Part shown: piece by piece, positions 11,810-22,975 of the stretch
Numbering within the stretch: the first letter of the stretch is position 1
Layout: every line of letters starts with the position of its first letter
Source: Anarhynchus alexandrinus
Taxonomy: Eukaryota > Chordata > Aves > Charadriiformes > Charadriidae
Direction of reading: 5' to 3'
Length of the DNA stretch: 64,000 bases
Assembly: GCA_008711295.1 (NCBI GenBank)
Contig: VUYV01000181.1
Span: 597,411 to 661,410, forward strand
Notes under the pieces: generated by a model
Seen by the model: only the letters and a program-made list of their open reading frames with translations
What the model was told of the DNA's origin: nothing
The model's database searches: none
Translations under genes and position numbers: made by a program

Positions 11810-11960
11810 TATGAGGAAGGGACCATCTAGCTTCATTCAAGGCATCGAAGAATTCTTCTTCAGAAGTCTTCCCAGCAGCAATTTCTTTCTTCATGTTGAA
11901 GGTCACCTTAATCCCCTTCATGGTTGACATGAAGGGGCCTATGACGTTTCCTCAATGGGC
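11810..11960 (-). pseudogene. Coding-like remnant of unknown origin
   Basis: Read on the minus strand, about 45 codons are open and look protein-like rather than random, including MKGIKVTFNMKKEI and SEEEFFDAL. Upstream in the same frame, continued resemblance is broken by several stop codons. I do not recognise the family. It could be a decayed retrocopy or transposon protein, or it may be chance. No poly(A) tail or target-site duplication is visible. Confidence 0.25.
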
Positions 11961-12409
11961 TGTTGAGGACTGCTTCACGCTTCAATACGTGCACCCTGCT
12001 GGTGTGTCTGCTGTTGCGCAGATTCTTATGTCCAACTCACACTGTCAGTTTGGTGCTCAGCAGAGCAAAGTCAGAGTAGTAGTTAATGCCCAAAGGCTGA
12101 TGACCATCTTGACAAGAGCCCCCATATACTATGGGGAGCCACAAGGCCGGGGCAGTTCCAGGAGAAGGTCACTAGCTGGAGAGGTCAGTGGCTTTCTGGG
12201 AGTCTCTACAGAGACGTGGATGGGGTGGGTACACCAGGGCAAACCTGAAACGTGGATTTCGGAAGCTTCTGCAGGCTCAGTGCTACACAAATGAGGATTA
12301 TGGGCAGCGCCTGCCAGCGCAGCTCTGCCGCTAGCGAAGTGTTGCTAGTTGCTAGTTCTGGCAGAGGATCTTCACACGAGATGCTCAAGAGCCACACGTT
12401 GGCCACCGC

Positions 12410-12480
12410 TCATCAAACCCCTTTACGTTCCCGGGGGATCGAACCCAGACGCTCAGAAGGTGAGCGCCCTGCGGAGAGAG
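12410..12480 (-). pseudogene. tRNA-like remnant or tRNA-derived SINE head
   Basis: On the minus strand, GGTTCGATCC at 12445-12436 matches the RNA polymerase III B box. It sits in a T-arm-like hairpin with four of five stem pairs. Just upstream on that strand, cgctca and tgagcg (12450-12455 and 12461-12466) form a perfect 6-base stem like an anticodon arm. The A box is degenerate and no acceptor stem closes, so this is not a working tRNA gene. A tRNA-derived SINE or tRNA pseudogene is more likely. Confidence 0.35.
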
Positions 12481-13789
12481 AAGAATTACAGACCCACAGT
12501 GATTGTTTTACCGTTACGTTCTGTACTTGTTGCACTTGATCTAAGCAAAGGCTGTGGTAGATAATTGGATTCAGTCTCCCTTCCCTTGAGATTTCAACAG
12601 GGGAAGGTGTTTTTCATTTCCCATGTTAAAGTGACACATTGCGGCGCAGTTCTCTGCTGTGCTGGAGCCATATTCCACCCAGGGCTGGAGGCTTTTCGGG
12701 GCTAGATGGAGTGATTAGCGTTGTTTGAAGCTGCTGCATCTCATTCATCACTTTGTTGCACCATGCGTGAACTTATCCTTCGAGATGAAAGTTGCTATCA
12801 CAAAAGAATGTGGTATTAGTATTTTGCTTCTTTGTTTTAATAAATATTCCCAATAACTAGAGGATTTTCTTCATAATGAACAGCAGAAAAGAAATCTCTA
12901 ATGACATCTGAAGGTTTTTCCAATAAAGTGGGCTGAAAAGCACATGAGTGCTCTGAAAGCAAATACCATTTGCACAGGAAACTGCTGATAGCCTAAAAGA
13001 TCTATATTTTGTGTCTGATCTGTGTTGGATTCCTATGTCAATTTGAAAAAATCATGTGGGGCAAATCTAGAGTTGGTATGATTTGGGATAGCATCTTCAA
13101 AGTCAAGGAGGCTGCAGTGAACTGACGCTGCTTTAAATCAGCTCAGGAGCTCTCTCGTAGTCCTCTGCTTCATTGCTCATGTGTAAATTGAGAAAAATAA
13201 CACTGCCTGATTCTTGGCATTTTAGTGTGGCTGGCCAAAAATTTCTGGGTCGGGACTGTGATTCTGGATTTTAAAACAGTCTTTTGATTAAAAGTCATGG
13301 GGGGTTTTTTGCAGTACTATTGCTTTCTGATGAAAATGTGATTATTTTTTTTTTAACTGAAAAGACAAGCAATGGAAAAATGAAAATTTCATCTTTGAAA
13401 GAGATGTTTGACATCGCCATTTCGCTGTGATGCCACCGCTCTTCTCCAGAGGCTGAACCCTCTGCCCCGTACCACCGCGATGACGAGTCATTGCCCGGGG
13501 ACTGGGGGGCTCTGCAAAAAGGGGGGGGAGGGGGGCATGTGGCATTGTGGGAGATGTAGTCCTAGCTATCAGCAATATTTTCTGTGCAGAAGAATAACAT
13601 AAAAACAAATGCAAAGAGCCTTATTAGTTAATTGGAAATTCTCAGGGTTAAGAATGAACTATTCCCAGAAAGGTGCGAGGCTCAGCACAACGCAGCCGTA
13701 GTCTTGGTTGGGGCCTCTAGGGGTAGTTATAAATAAATAATTAATGAAGAAGCTATTCTTTTTGGAAAGTATTTTCTTTTTTTCACCAC

Positions 13790-13820
13790 CCCCCCTTTTT
13801 TTTTTTTTTTTTNTTTCCCC
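13790..13820. repeat. C7/T-run low-complexity with an undetermined base
   Basis: A C run is followed by a T run interrupted by N at 13813 and then by another C run. The N most likely marks a sequencing or assembly problem in the homopolymer. Confidence 0.8.
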
Positions 13821-14837
13821 CCAACGTTGCACTGCAGTATCAAAATGTGCACACTGCGCTGAAATTTCTCCCTTACCCGTCTCTCTGAAAAATGTAGCAC
13901 ATTCATCATCAGAGGGAAAAGAGCTTGGTCTTTTGCACAAACAGGCTTTTGAGGAAATTGATTTATAAGGGGCGGGAAGCAAATGCAGGGCTTTTACTGC
14001 TGAAAGGTACCGGGAGTAATCAGCATGGTCAACAGAAGCAATTATACATGATGATAGTTTCAGAGGACCACTGAACAGGAGAGAATCATTTTTGGGGAGG
14101 AGAAGGGCACTGAAAGCAGCATTACAAACAGAGTGAAAACCTGAGAGATGATTAAAAAAAAAAAAAAATCTCAGTTATCTTTGGGGAAGAAAGGAAACAA
14201 GCAGATGTCCCGTGGATCTTGATAGTGCAATGATGATAATTATTTTTATTAGGTGCTCATTTTCACCATGTGACGAGCAGGACATGAAGATCCATTTACC
14301 ATCTCTATAATGATGGTACTGACTAATGCATAGACATTCTTTGTTAGGCAGCTAAGCATGAACTGCAAGTTGCTGAATAATAGGAAATCTGTTATGCAAA
14401 TATATATAAGCTTCGTAGAATAGGTTGTAAATTATCTGGTCTGATTTTCTCCAATAGTTCTGTGGATTATTTCTTTTATTTCGAAAAGATATCAGCCTTT
14501 ACAAACTTTCATTTTTTGCCCTTTTTTTTTTCTTTTTGCTATTGTCCTCTTTTCCTTTGGAAAATGGGATGAAGGAATTTAAAAAAAAAAAAAGGATTAG
14601 GAAAGGAAGAAAAATAATGTTGAAAACTTACAGGAAAGGACGGCTCCATTTCTCGTGGGATACCTTGTGGGGTTTATGGCAGGGCTCTAGTCCACCTCCC
14701 TCCAGAAACAGGACTACCCCCAGCACTGGGTCAGGTCAGCCATGGTTTTGTCTAGCAGAGTCTAAAAGGAGAGATTCTCCCCCGTCTCTGGGCAGCGTGT
14801 CCCAGTGCTGCATTACCCCCAAGTGAAGAAGTTTTTT

Positions 14838-15420
14838 CAATAAGTCATTTGAACTTCCCAAGCTGCAAGCTGTCTATTACTCCTTATTATATCATCTGTC
14901 TCTAATAAGGAGAGTTTCTCTCCTCCGTATTTGTAAGTACCTTTTAAGCAGTTGTAGGCTGTAATTAGACTGCCCCTTGGCCTCTCCTTCACCAGATTAA
15001 ACAAGTGCAGCTCCCTCCACCTGACCTTGTAGGACTTGTACTCCAGCCCCTTGACCATCTTGGTAGCCCTCAGCTGGGCCCTCCCCAGTTTCTCCACTCT
15101 GGTCTTTAATTGGGTGTCCCTAAAACTGGGCAGAGAGACGCAGGTGCCAAGAAGAGGGGAACATTTAACTTCCCCAACCTACTGGATTTAGCCCAGTTTG
15201 TGTTATTTCCAGTGAGAACGTAGCGTTGACCCACCTTCAGCATGCTGCCCACCATAACCCCCAGGACCTTTCCAGCAGCTCTCGCTCAACTGGTTGTTTC
15301 CAAGCCTGTTCTGATGCGTGGGGTTGTTCTGCCCCGGTGTGGAGCTTTGTTCTTTGCTTTATTGCACTTTATGGGGTTTTTGTTGGCTCGCTCCTCGCAT
15401 TTCTCAAGGTCTCAGTGTGT
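14838..15420 (-). mobile_element. CR1 LINE fragment, minus orientation
   Basis: On the minus strand this matches the CR1 region between the end of the reverse-transcriptase ORF and the 3' tail. The complement contains the expected order: a 'gaacaaccccacgcatc'-type segment, then the 'ctggagtacaagtcctacaag' and 'ttgtttaatctggtgaagg' words. A fragment of about 85 codons on the minus strand (14837-15097) is what remains of the coding-like part. It is diverged, interrupted and truncated at both ends. Its subfamily cannot be set by eye. Confidence 0.65.
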
Positions 15421-16368
15421 CAAACACAGTTTTCTGGTATCAAAAATTGGGTTATTTTCTACTGAGAAAGTTGGAACCATCTGTTTTTTCCACACGCGGA
15501 TGTCCCAGCCTGGTAATCAGAGTCTGAGCAAACTGTACGTCTCCGTTAGGAGGAAAGGGGTGGTCATAAACAGAAACAGTTTCCGATTTTCTGTTTCGTG
15601 ATGAAAAAAACTCAAATGCTACATAATGTTTTTTTCATTATCAAGCAAAATCAAATGGAAATAAAGTGATCACAAAACAACATTTAACAACATATTTTTG
15701 GATCAATTAGATTTTTTCCTTTGGCTAAAATTGACGCATTTTGTTCTGACTTTAGCCCTGCGAACTATTTTATTTTATTTTCATAGTTACATAAAGCAAC
15801 TCGTTTAACTTCAAATGAAGTTAAATGAGAAAAAAAGAATCAGAATGCTCTTTTTAAAAAATGAGAAAGCAGGACATTTTAACACAATCCAAACCCTTCC
15901 CCTGGGGATTTTTTTAAAGCCTTTTTTTTTTTCTCTTTTTTTTTTTTAACACCACAGCCAAAGTGATTTGACTTCAACAACAAACGGCATTTTAGGAGCA
16001 GCTGAAAAACAGTTTAAATGAGAACTCTTTAACTGACAATGATTACAAGTCCCTGCTTTTCGTTCATAACCCATGCTGCAGGGAATTTGCTCTCTTTTTT
16101 TTCTCCACCCTGTACACATTAACCGCGTTGTTTCAGCCTAATGCTCTCTGGGTTTCATTTCCCATACGGGAGCAGCAACAGCCGTGGAATTAGTGAGCTT
16201 CCTGGGGCAGAACGAGAGACCAGTGGGTTAATGGACATCATCTTCCTTTAGCGGAGCGCTGATGGCCTCCTGCCTCACCGCTGTTTCTCCGTCCTCCTAA
16301 TGAAAAGCTTTGTGACTTTGTTATAGTTTAGAAACCTCTGTATTTCTCCACGTTTTTGTGTGTTCCAG

Positions 16369-16591
16369 ACGAGTTTAAATCCTTCATGAAAAGGCTACCT
16401 AGCAACCACTTCCTGACCATTGGGAGCATCCACCAGCACTGGGGGAACGACTGGGATCTGCAGAACCGCTACAAGCTGCTGCAGAGCTCCCTGGAAGCCC
16501 AGCGCCAGAAGATCCAGCGCACTGCCCGCAAACTCTTTGGCCTCAGTGTCCGGTGTCGGCACAACCCTAACCACCAGCTGCCTAGAGAAAG
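16369..16591 (+). CDS. BRINP1: BRINP1 coding exon, residues 308-382
   Basis: A 223-base exon: two bases of split Asp308, 73 codons, and two bases of split Arg382. It begins [10 protein letters not shown], passes through the tryptophan-containing [10 protein letters not shown], and ends [10 protein letters not shown]. The middle part (residues about 333-362) is rich in Q, R, K and L and probably helical. Cys370 is its only cysteine. The acceptor is tgtgttccag and the donor is AAAG|gtacct. The joins are G|AC for Asp and AG|G for Arg, both in frame. This is part of the BRINP-specific region that links the first cysteine cluster to the second one in the last exon. No separate biochemical function is known to me. 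Confidence 0.97.
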
Positions 16592-18577
16592 GTACCTCCA
16601 TCCACGCTGTCATGGGTGACTGATGGAGCTGAGCCTGGGCTTGGACCTAAACCCGAATTTGGATATATAGGGTGTGCTAAGATGGAGGTTTTGGGGGAAA
16701 ATGGTAAAGTCTGGGAGTGGGCTGAAATTTCTGGAGGCGTAACTAAGCTATATCACATACCAAAGTGTATCCACATCCCTTCGGTGTGGTCTAACCTACC
16801 CAGGTGAAGGGCATCCACTTATTCGGTAGCGTTCTGCACGCCGGGTACAGGGCTGACATGAGACAGCCCAGCAGACTCAGCTGCTTTTTAAGCGGTTTTT
16901 ATCACGTACCAAAGCCAAAGTTTAAGCCTCTATTTGCTGTTAAAGCGGACATACGGAGCACAAAGATGCTTCAGCCCATTTTTGAGGTGTGCTCCTCCAT
17001 GAATACAGCCAGAGTGAAAGAGAAGCTTCAGTTTCACTTGGAATAGGTCACATCTCTTCCACAGAGCGCAGAGGGACCCCGCAAACCCGCCCTGACCAGA
17101 GCCAGCAATGTTATTGCAGATGGAGAGCGCAGATTTTCCATCACAGCTACAGCAGCTATTGATATCCAATAGTCGCCTCCCGCTGGCTCCTTTCAGCCCT
17201 GACCCATGGCTGAGTTTCAGTTAGCTTTTTGGAGACTTACATCCATGGTTTTTAATAAACATTTCTTGCTCTTTCTTTCTACATCGTCTGGAGCGAAGTA
17301 ACACTGAAAATCTAGGGAAAAAAATAAGTCCAAGTGCCTTTTCTTCCATGCTTCTCTTGGAAGGGTCAGCCCAAGTTAATATTTGTAGGGGAACGGGTTT
17401 TTTGCTTCCTTCATTACCTAAATATTTAGTCTCAAGAGAAAATAAACTGGTTGCCTGCTGTGTCCTGTTATCATCCAGCCCCCCCTGAGTTTTCATTTCA
17501 CCACTGTGCAGCTCAGGAAACTCTTCCAGGGCTTAATGTCTCTTTAATTACCAAGAAATCTCGTGTTTCTGGAGAAAGACTTTGATGGACTTAGTAGGGA
17601 TGAGGAGAAATATCTATTAAGTTCAACAGATGATGAAAAAAAAGTCTGGAGAAGTGCCTAAAGTGGGCCCGTTCCTGCCAGTTGGCTGAGCTGCTATAAA
17701 GAAGCCAACTGGTGGAGGAGCCACAGGGATGTCCAGGCGTTATTCTGAGTTGTGCCACAACGGCTACAAAGTTGGAGCAGCGGCGAGCAAACATCCAGCC
17801 AACCCTGCTGCCGCGAAGCACGCGGATAAATATGTCTTTAGCGTTTCTCTTCTTTTTCTTAAAAAGTCAGCCACGCAGAAAGGAAACCTCCGACTAATAC
17901 TGTAAAATCTGGGGGAAGGAGGACGAAATGGGTGACGGCAGCTGCGTTTTTAACCGACTGATGGGCTTGATTTGTTTAAGTCAACACCACCAGGCGTATT
18001 ATCATTTCTTTTCTTGTTTGGCATTCCGTGTGTGTAGTGAGGCAGGGGAGGGGCTTGCGAGACAGATGTGTGCAGAAGAGGGATGCGTTTCATCGTTCTT
18101 TTCACAGGGCTTGGAAATACTCTAATTTTCTAATTGTTACTGTACAGAACGACAGACGCTTATCAAGCACGCCGGTGGCTTTGAAAGGATGGAAAGGTTC
18201 TGTTAAGAGCGAGCCTCTCTCTCTGTAATACACATAATAGTGAGCCTACTTTATATATTCCAAAGCAATGTAAAAAGGAAATAGGATTGCTGTCGATTGT
18301 CCTCAGGGAAAGGAAGAGGTGGTGTTTCCAAAAGAAAGAACGAATAGGGATTTTGGCAATTAGGCTGATTCTCCATAACTTTTTGCAATAACTAAGAAGG
18401 AAATGTATAGATACGTATTTGCTCTGCCCTGCTTTTGCTTAAAAAGCACCTCTTTGCAGGCAATTTTGTTGATTTAAAAAAGAAAGCGCTCCTCAGTTGT
18501 TAAAGCTTCGATGTTGAATGAGTACCTATAGCTGCATTTTAAAACTCTGGATGTAAAATATAAATAACATCCAAAGA

Positions 18578-18593
18578 GGGAGGGAGGGAAGGG
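18578..18593 (+). other. G-quadruplex-type motif
   Basis: Four GGG runs (18578-80, 18582-84, 18586-88, 18591-93) are separated by one or two bases on the sense strand of the BRINP1 intron. The same motif would be present in the pre-mRNA. Folding is inferred from the pattern. Confidence 0.6.
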
Positions 18594-21513
18594 ATACATG
18601 TTCTGGGCTCCAGCCAAATTGTCATTAGTTAAGAATACATCTCACAGCTGCTGAGAATAAAAATAGCATTTTTCACTTCACCGTTCCACACAGAAAGCCC
18701 AAAAGAACCTCCACAGCAGATAGCGCTGGTTGGAAGGTGAAAGATGAGTTTGCAAAGGAAAACTTGTTAAATCCCTACCTTTTTTCTTGCAATTAAAAAA
18801 AAAAAAAAAGAATCTGTTCTGCTGGATTGTGGTTTTGATTGGGGGTTTTTTTTGTTGTTGTTATTTTTGGTTTTGTTTTGGTATGGTTTTCTGATCAGCT
18901 CAGACACCATCAGACACAAGGCTGCATCTTTGTCTCAAGGGACACCCATCAGCCTCTGCCCCTCCCCAGACCTGATTAATCCTGAAAGATGACAAGTCAG
19001 GAGGAAAGAAAATTATTCATCACCTTTCTGTACGACCTGACCTCCGCTTCTGATCTGAATGCCCAACGCTGTCCTGTAAAACATTATTTTTTTTTTTTTT
19101 GTCACAAGAGAGAGGTTTTAAACGGCGAAAGAGCTCTGCGTGATTACCCACTCCCAGTTCCCGGCACTGCCGCGGGACCGCGTCTCCAGCGCACAACGGC
19201 GAGGAAACGCTGCGCGACAGCTCTCGCTCACAGCTTTGCCTGGATGCCATTTTTTTTTCCATTTTAGTTTGGAATGTAGGATATTAAAGTTGAATGTAAA
19301 ATTGCTTGACAGTGACCTTTGAAGACATAGTTTTCCTTAATTCCACATTTCTCTGGCGCTTTATACTTTGAACTGGCAGAGGTAGCAAACATCGGGCAAA
19401 ACAACTTTTGCCATGATATTAAGAGGGAGAAAGATAAACTAACGGCTCCTTAATGAAAGAGAAAATAATTAAAATGAAAACCAATGGCCACTCTGCTACT
19501 GGCTTTCAGCTTTTGAACAGTGGCTCTTTTCAGCCGCCTTGTGCCCTGCCATCTCTTGGTGATATTCACGAGTCGGAGCCGTCACGGGGGGGCGTTTTAA
19601 GAAGGTGCCTCCCGTCAGCTGAAGGGCTGTGACTGGTCCTGCGTATGTTCTTATCCTGTTCCAGTTGTGAGACAAAATGGGGTAATTTATACCGCTTTTT
19701 CTCTCTCTCGCTCTATCGTACTTCCCATTGTCATGTTTGTAGCCGATGCCCAGCTCTGCCCTGGATTCTGCATTTTCATTTAATTACGTCCTTTATTGCT
19801 GCCATCAGCAGATGGTGGGTAGCTGCCTTTTTTGTTGTTTTTTTTTCTTTTGTCCTACTTGTGTCTTTGCTGAATGCTAAGGCATATACACACACCCCAA
19901 AAAACCAACCCTCTTTCTCCTGCGGTCCTGCCACCCTCCCTCTACAAAGTTGATCTGGGGAACAGGAAAACGCCTAGTTTCAACTGCAAGATATCACATG
20001 AGACTCCTTGTTCGTTTTGCTCTGCTGACTGTTAGTGTAAGAGAAGGATGGAAGGATAATATTTTTATTTTTTTTCCTAAGACAGACAGGATATGGTCAT
20101 CTGACTAATTTTTATTGTGGCCCTGCTGTACAGCCTGGCAATCCTCATCCCATGAACTCAATGGTGTTTTCAACATGTAAAACCCATGTAAAGCATCCAG
20201 CCATGCTGCACAAGTACTCTGGGAATCCCGTGCGGGAGCGAGTGCGTGAGGAAGCCAGGAGAGTCGCGGTCACTTGCAGGGAGCTGGAATGGAGATCCGT
20301 GCGTGGCAGTCGCTCAGCGTGTGTTTGGCTGTTGTTTCCATACACCGCTGGAGGAGGCTATCGGCACCTGTGTGAAAGTGGTGGCAGTACGTGCACACAG
20401 ACACACCTCTGACAGTGCCGAATACCTCATCAAACCCACCTCAGAAACCACCTTTAGTCCTATGATGGACCGGTACTACCTCATCTGGAAGCCCAGTCCC
20501 ACAAAAAGCAACAAACATGGCTATGGAGAGAGCTGTGGAAATCAGGGAAATACTGTCCTCACCTCATGGACAGGGGTAGGGATGCTGAGAGGGTCCCTGA
20601 TGGAGCTGGACATTTACCATCTATCTGCCACCAGCACGCTGCCTCGGCACTTCATTTTCTTCATGCTACTGGGCTTCTCCCTGTCCTTGTCTGGGTGGAA
20701 ATTACAGTGGGAGTGGGAGATAGGGACGAAGCTTGGGGTTTCAGGGGATGCTCCCTTCGAAGCAACCTCTGATTCTCAGCATCGTCATCAAGCCCAGTCA
20801 TGGGAAGAGGCAGCGTGCGGGAACCTTGTGCTTCCCTTCGGCGATTCCCCCAACGCGGTGAGCCCGGGCAGCCAGCGTGCGTGTCCGAGGGTTGCTTCGG
20901 TTTTAGTTCATCCTCCACTTGCTCATCATCCATCAGCTTCACGCTTACATTAGTGGTTAGGAGTAAAGAAAGCAGCTTTCAAGGAGGATTCAAGGTGGAC
21001 TTGCAGCACCTTAAAGAGATTGAAACTTGGAATCTGGGAGCCTTGCTGAATGCCGGTGCATGCGACTGGCTTTCCGAGCGGGAACTGCAAGGCTTCAGAT
21101 GGGGTAAAAAATATTTCTTGCTGAAAATGCGAGCAAAAATTCACCTCTGAGCAGAAGGCAGACTCAGTCCCCAGGGGATGGTTTGGAGAGTGCTTGTTGC
21201 TGTCAGCAACGTGTTTTGCAGTCACACTGTGCTGTGCTGTCCCCTCCCCTCCGAAGCAGAGATGTCCTGGAAACCAGGAGGAGCCCAGTGCACTTTTTGC
21301 AGAGACCAGGGCTGTCACGGTCTCCCATACAGCAGATATTTATAGAGGTCACTGCCTCCCTCCCAAGCTCCCCAGCCAACCTGTCTTTTCCACTGGCAGG
21401 ATTGCTCCTGCTGGCTGTGAATAGGGGAAAGAGACCCTGGCAGCCCCGTACCACAGGAGGAATGGGAAAGTTGTCTCTTCCCACAACCAAGACTTCAGAA
21501 TTTCCCTGCTAAT

Positions 21514-21845
21514 GCACTTCCTTTTTCCTCACTCTGTCTCTTTTTTCTTCCCCCCTCTCCTTTCACTCAGTTTCTTCCTGCTTCTTTTCATTCCTGCCTG
21601 TCCTCTGTCTTTCAGTCGTCGCCGTTGTTTCAGTTTTCCCTTTTCTCCATCCCTGTTCTTCCTGCCCACTGCATTTCTCTCTCGTTTTTCCTTTTACCTG
21701 CACATTTCCCCCCTCTTTCTTCCTCTAGCCTTTCTGCTTCTGCTCCTTGATTATTTCTTTCCTTCCAGCGCTTTCCTCTATTTTAAACTCTCATCCCTCC
21801 GCTCCCTCCCTCCCCCTAATCATCTTGCTGTTCTTTGCTGCTGTA
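21514..21845 (+). repeat. Long pyrimidine-rich tract
   Basis: About 330 bases made mostly of C and T on the + strand, with only scattered purines. The C-runs at 21795-21816 form a four-run motif that would be a G-quadruplex on the minus strand. The hydrophobic frame read through it (S/F/L/P-rich) reflects composition. Confidence 0.8.
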
Positions 21846-22072
21846 TCATTTAATGCCTTCTTTGATACAGCCTACAGCTTAATGATTATTCGGAGGTCAG
21901 GCGATGCAGGTGCCGTGAATTTCACTAATCCAGCTCTGAGAGCCTCTGTCCATAATCACTCCTCCCGTTCTACAGGGACTGCATCCTAATTTGTCATTAG
22001 CCAGTCCTCTCACTGCAGCGCTGCCCAGAACTTTTTGCCCAGAGGAGACAATGAAGTATTCATTAGCTGGGG

Positions 22073-22285
22073 GGGGAGGCAGAGGGGAGGGAGCCGGCGC
22101 TGAACGAGGCGTTCTGCTGGAGGCTGCTGAGAAAGGAGTCGCTGTGCTGAGATTTCCCGGGGCGGCGGGGAAGGGGGAAGAGGGGGCAGCGGGGCAACGT
22201 GGCGAGAGGGTTACAGGAAAAGGGAACGCGGGTTACGGTGTCGTTCATTAGGAGTCGTTCCAGGGCTGCAGGACGCGGAGGTGAG
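22073..22285. promoter_or_regulatory. CpG-dense, G-run-rich intronic islet
   Basis: About 18 CpG dinucleotides occur in about 190 bases of G-rich sequence, roughly 700-900 bases before the last exon. Five G4-5 runs at 22159-22194 form a strong G-quadruplex-type motif on the sense strand. This could be an intragenic CpG islet or enhancer. No promoter motif such as a TATA box is visible. Confidence 0.45.
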
Positions 22286-22975
22286 GGTGCTGATATAGCA
22301 ATTATGGGAGTGGTGGGGCTTGGGAATGGGCAAGTGTGGCTGCTTGTTAAGGGGAGAGGCTGTAAGAGGAGGTTAATTAGCAGCAGATTTTTTTAAAGGA
22401 GAAGCTGTTCTAGCAGCTTTGTCTCTATGCACCCTGACTTCCACCCTCTTTTCTGCTGTTAGTGAGCTCTGCACCAGAAGCAGAGGTCACTACTGGCTTT
22501 GCCGCATCCCATCACAGGCCTGGTTTTGGAGAGCGGGGGGAATTGGCAATGACATGGAGAGGAGCTTTCTCCTGCTAGCCTAGAAGTTACGCTGACCTGC
22601 GAGGTCTGATAGCACCTCAGTCTCTGGCATGGCTTTATCAGCTCCATTCCCATGGTTGAACTTTGTTGCCATGGCACTGATGGGGTCCTTGGCAGGAGGC
22701 TGTGCCAGTCTCGGCTCCTAGAACAGTGTGAAGAGAGAGACTTCAGATGATCAATCCTAACTCCTAGCTATTTCTTAGAGGGCTTTTGTTCTCCACCAAA
22801 GGAGTAAACAGCAGATGAAAGATTCAGTCTAGAAATAGCTCCCAGGTGCCACGGCAGGGCACCAGTGTTCTGAAAGCTCTGCTTCAGATATATCCCCGAA
22901 AACGCTGTGGCTCCAGTAAGATGCCAAAGACTCTGAGAGACTACAATGCTAATGCTTTCTTCTTCCTACCCGCAG

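Larger units (their letters stand above)
10978..16368 (+). other. BRINP1: BRINP1 intron (about 5.4 kb)
   Basis: Phase-1 intron of 5391 bases ending in tgtgttccag. It holds a coding-like minus-strand remnant (11800-12060), a tRNA-like remnant (12410-12480), a CR1 fragment in minus orientation and several poly(T) or poly(A) runs. The single N of the window lies in a T run at 13813. The remainder is unique AT-rich sequence with no exon that I can see. Confidence 0.85.
16592..22975 (+). other. BRINP1: BRINP1 intron (about 6.4 kb)
   Basis: Phase-2 intron of 6384 bases ending ttcttcctacccgcag. It contains a G-quadruplex-type run at 18578-18593, poly(A)/T/G stretches at about 18790-18890 and 19085-19100, a long pyrimidine-rich tract (21514-21845) and a CpG- and G-rich block (22073-22285). 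Large open frames such as 235 codons at 20246-20953 have no recognisable domain. I see no transposon here. Confidence 0.85.

Noticed and set aside
14837..15097. 86-codon minus-strand frame as an independent small gene
   Set aside because: It matches the coding-like tail of CR1 and lies inside the CR1 fragment.
20246..20953. 235-codon + strand open frame
   Set aside because: Intronic, overlapped by equally open frames on both strands, with no resemblance to a family. It starts at an arbitrary ATG.
21512..21853. S/F/L-rich frame resembling membrane segments
   Set aside because: It is produced by the pyrimidine-rich tract.
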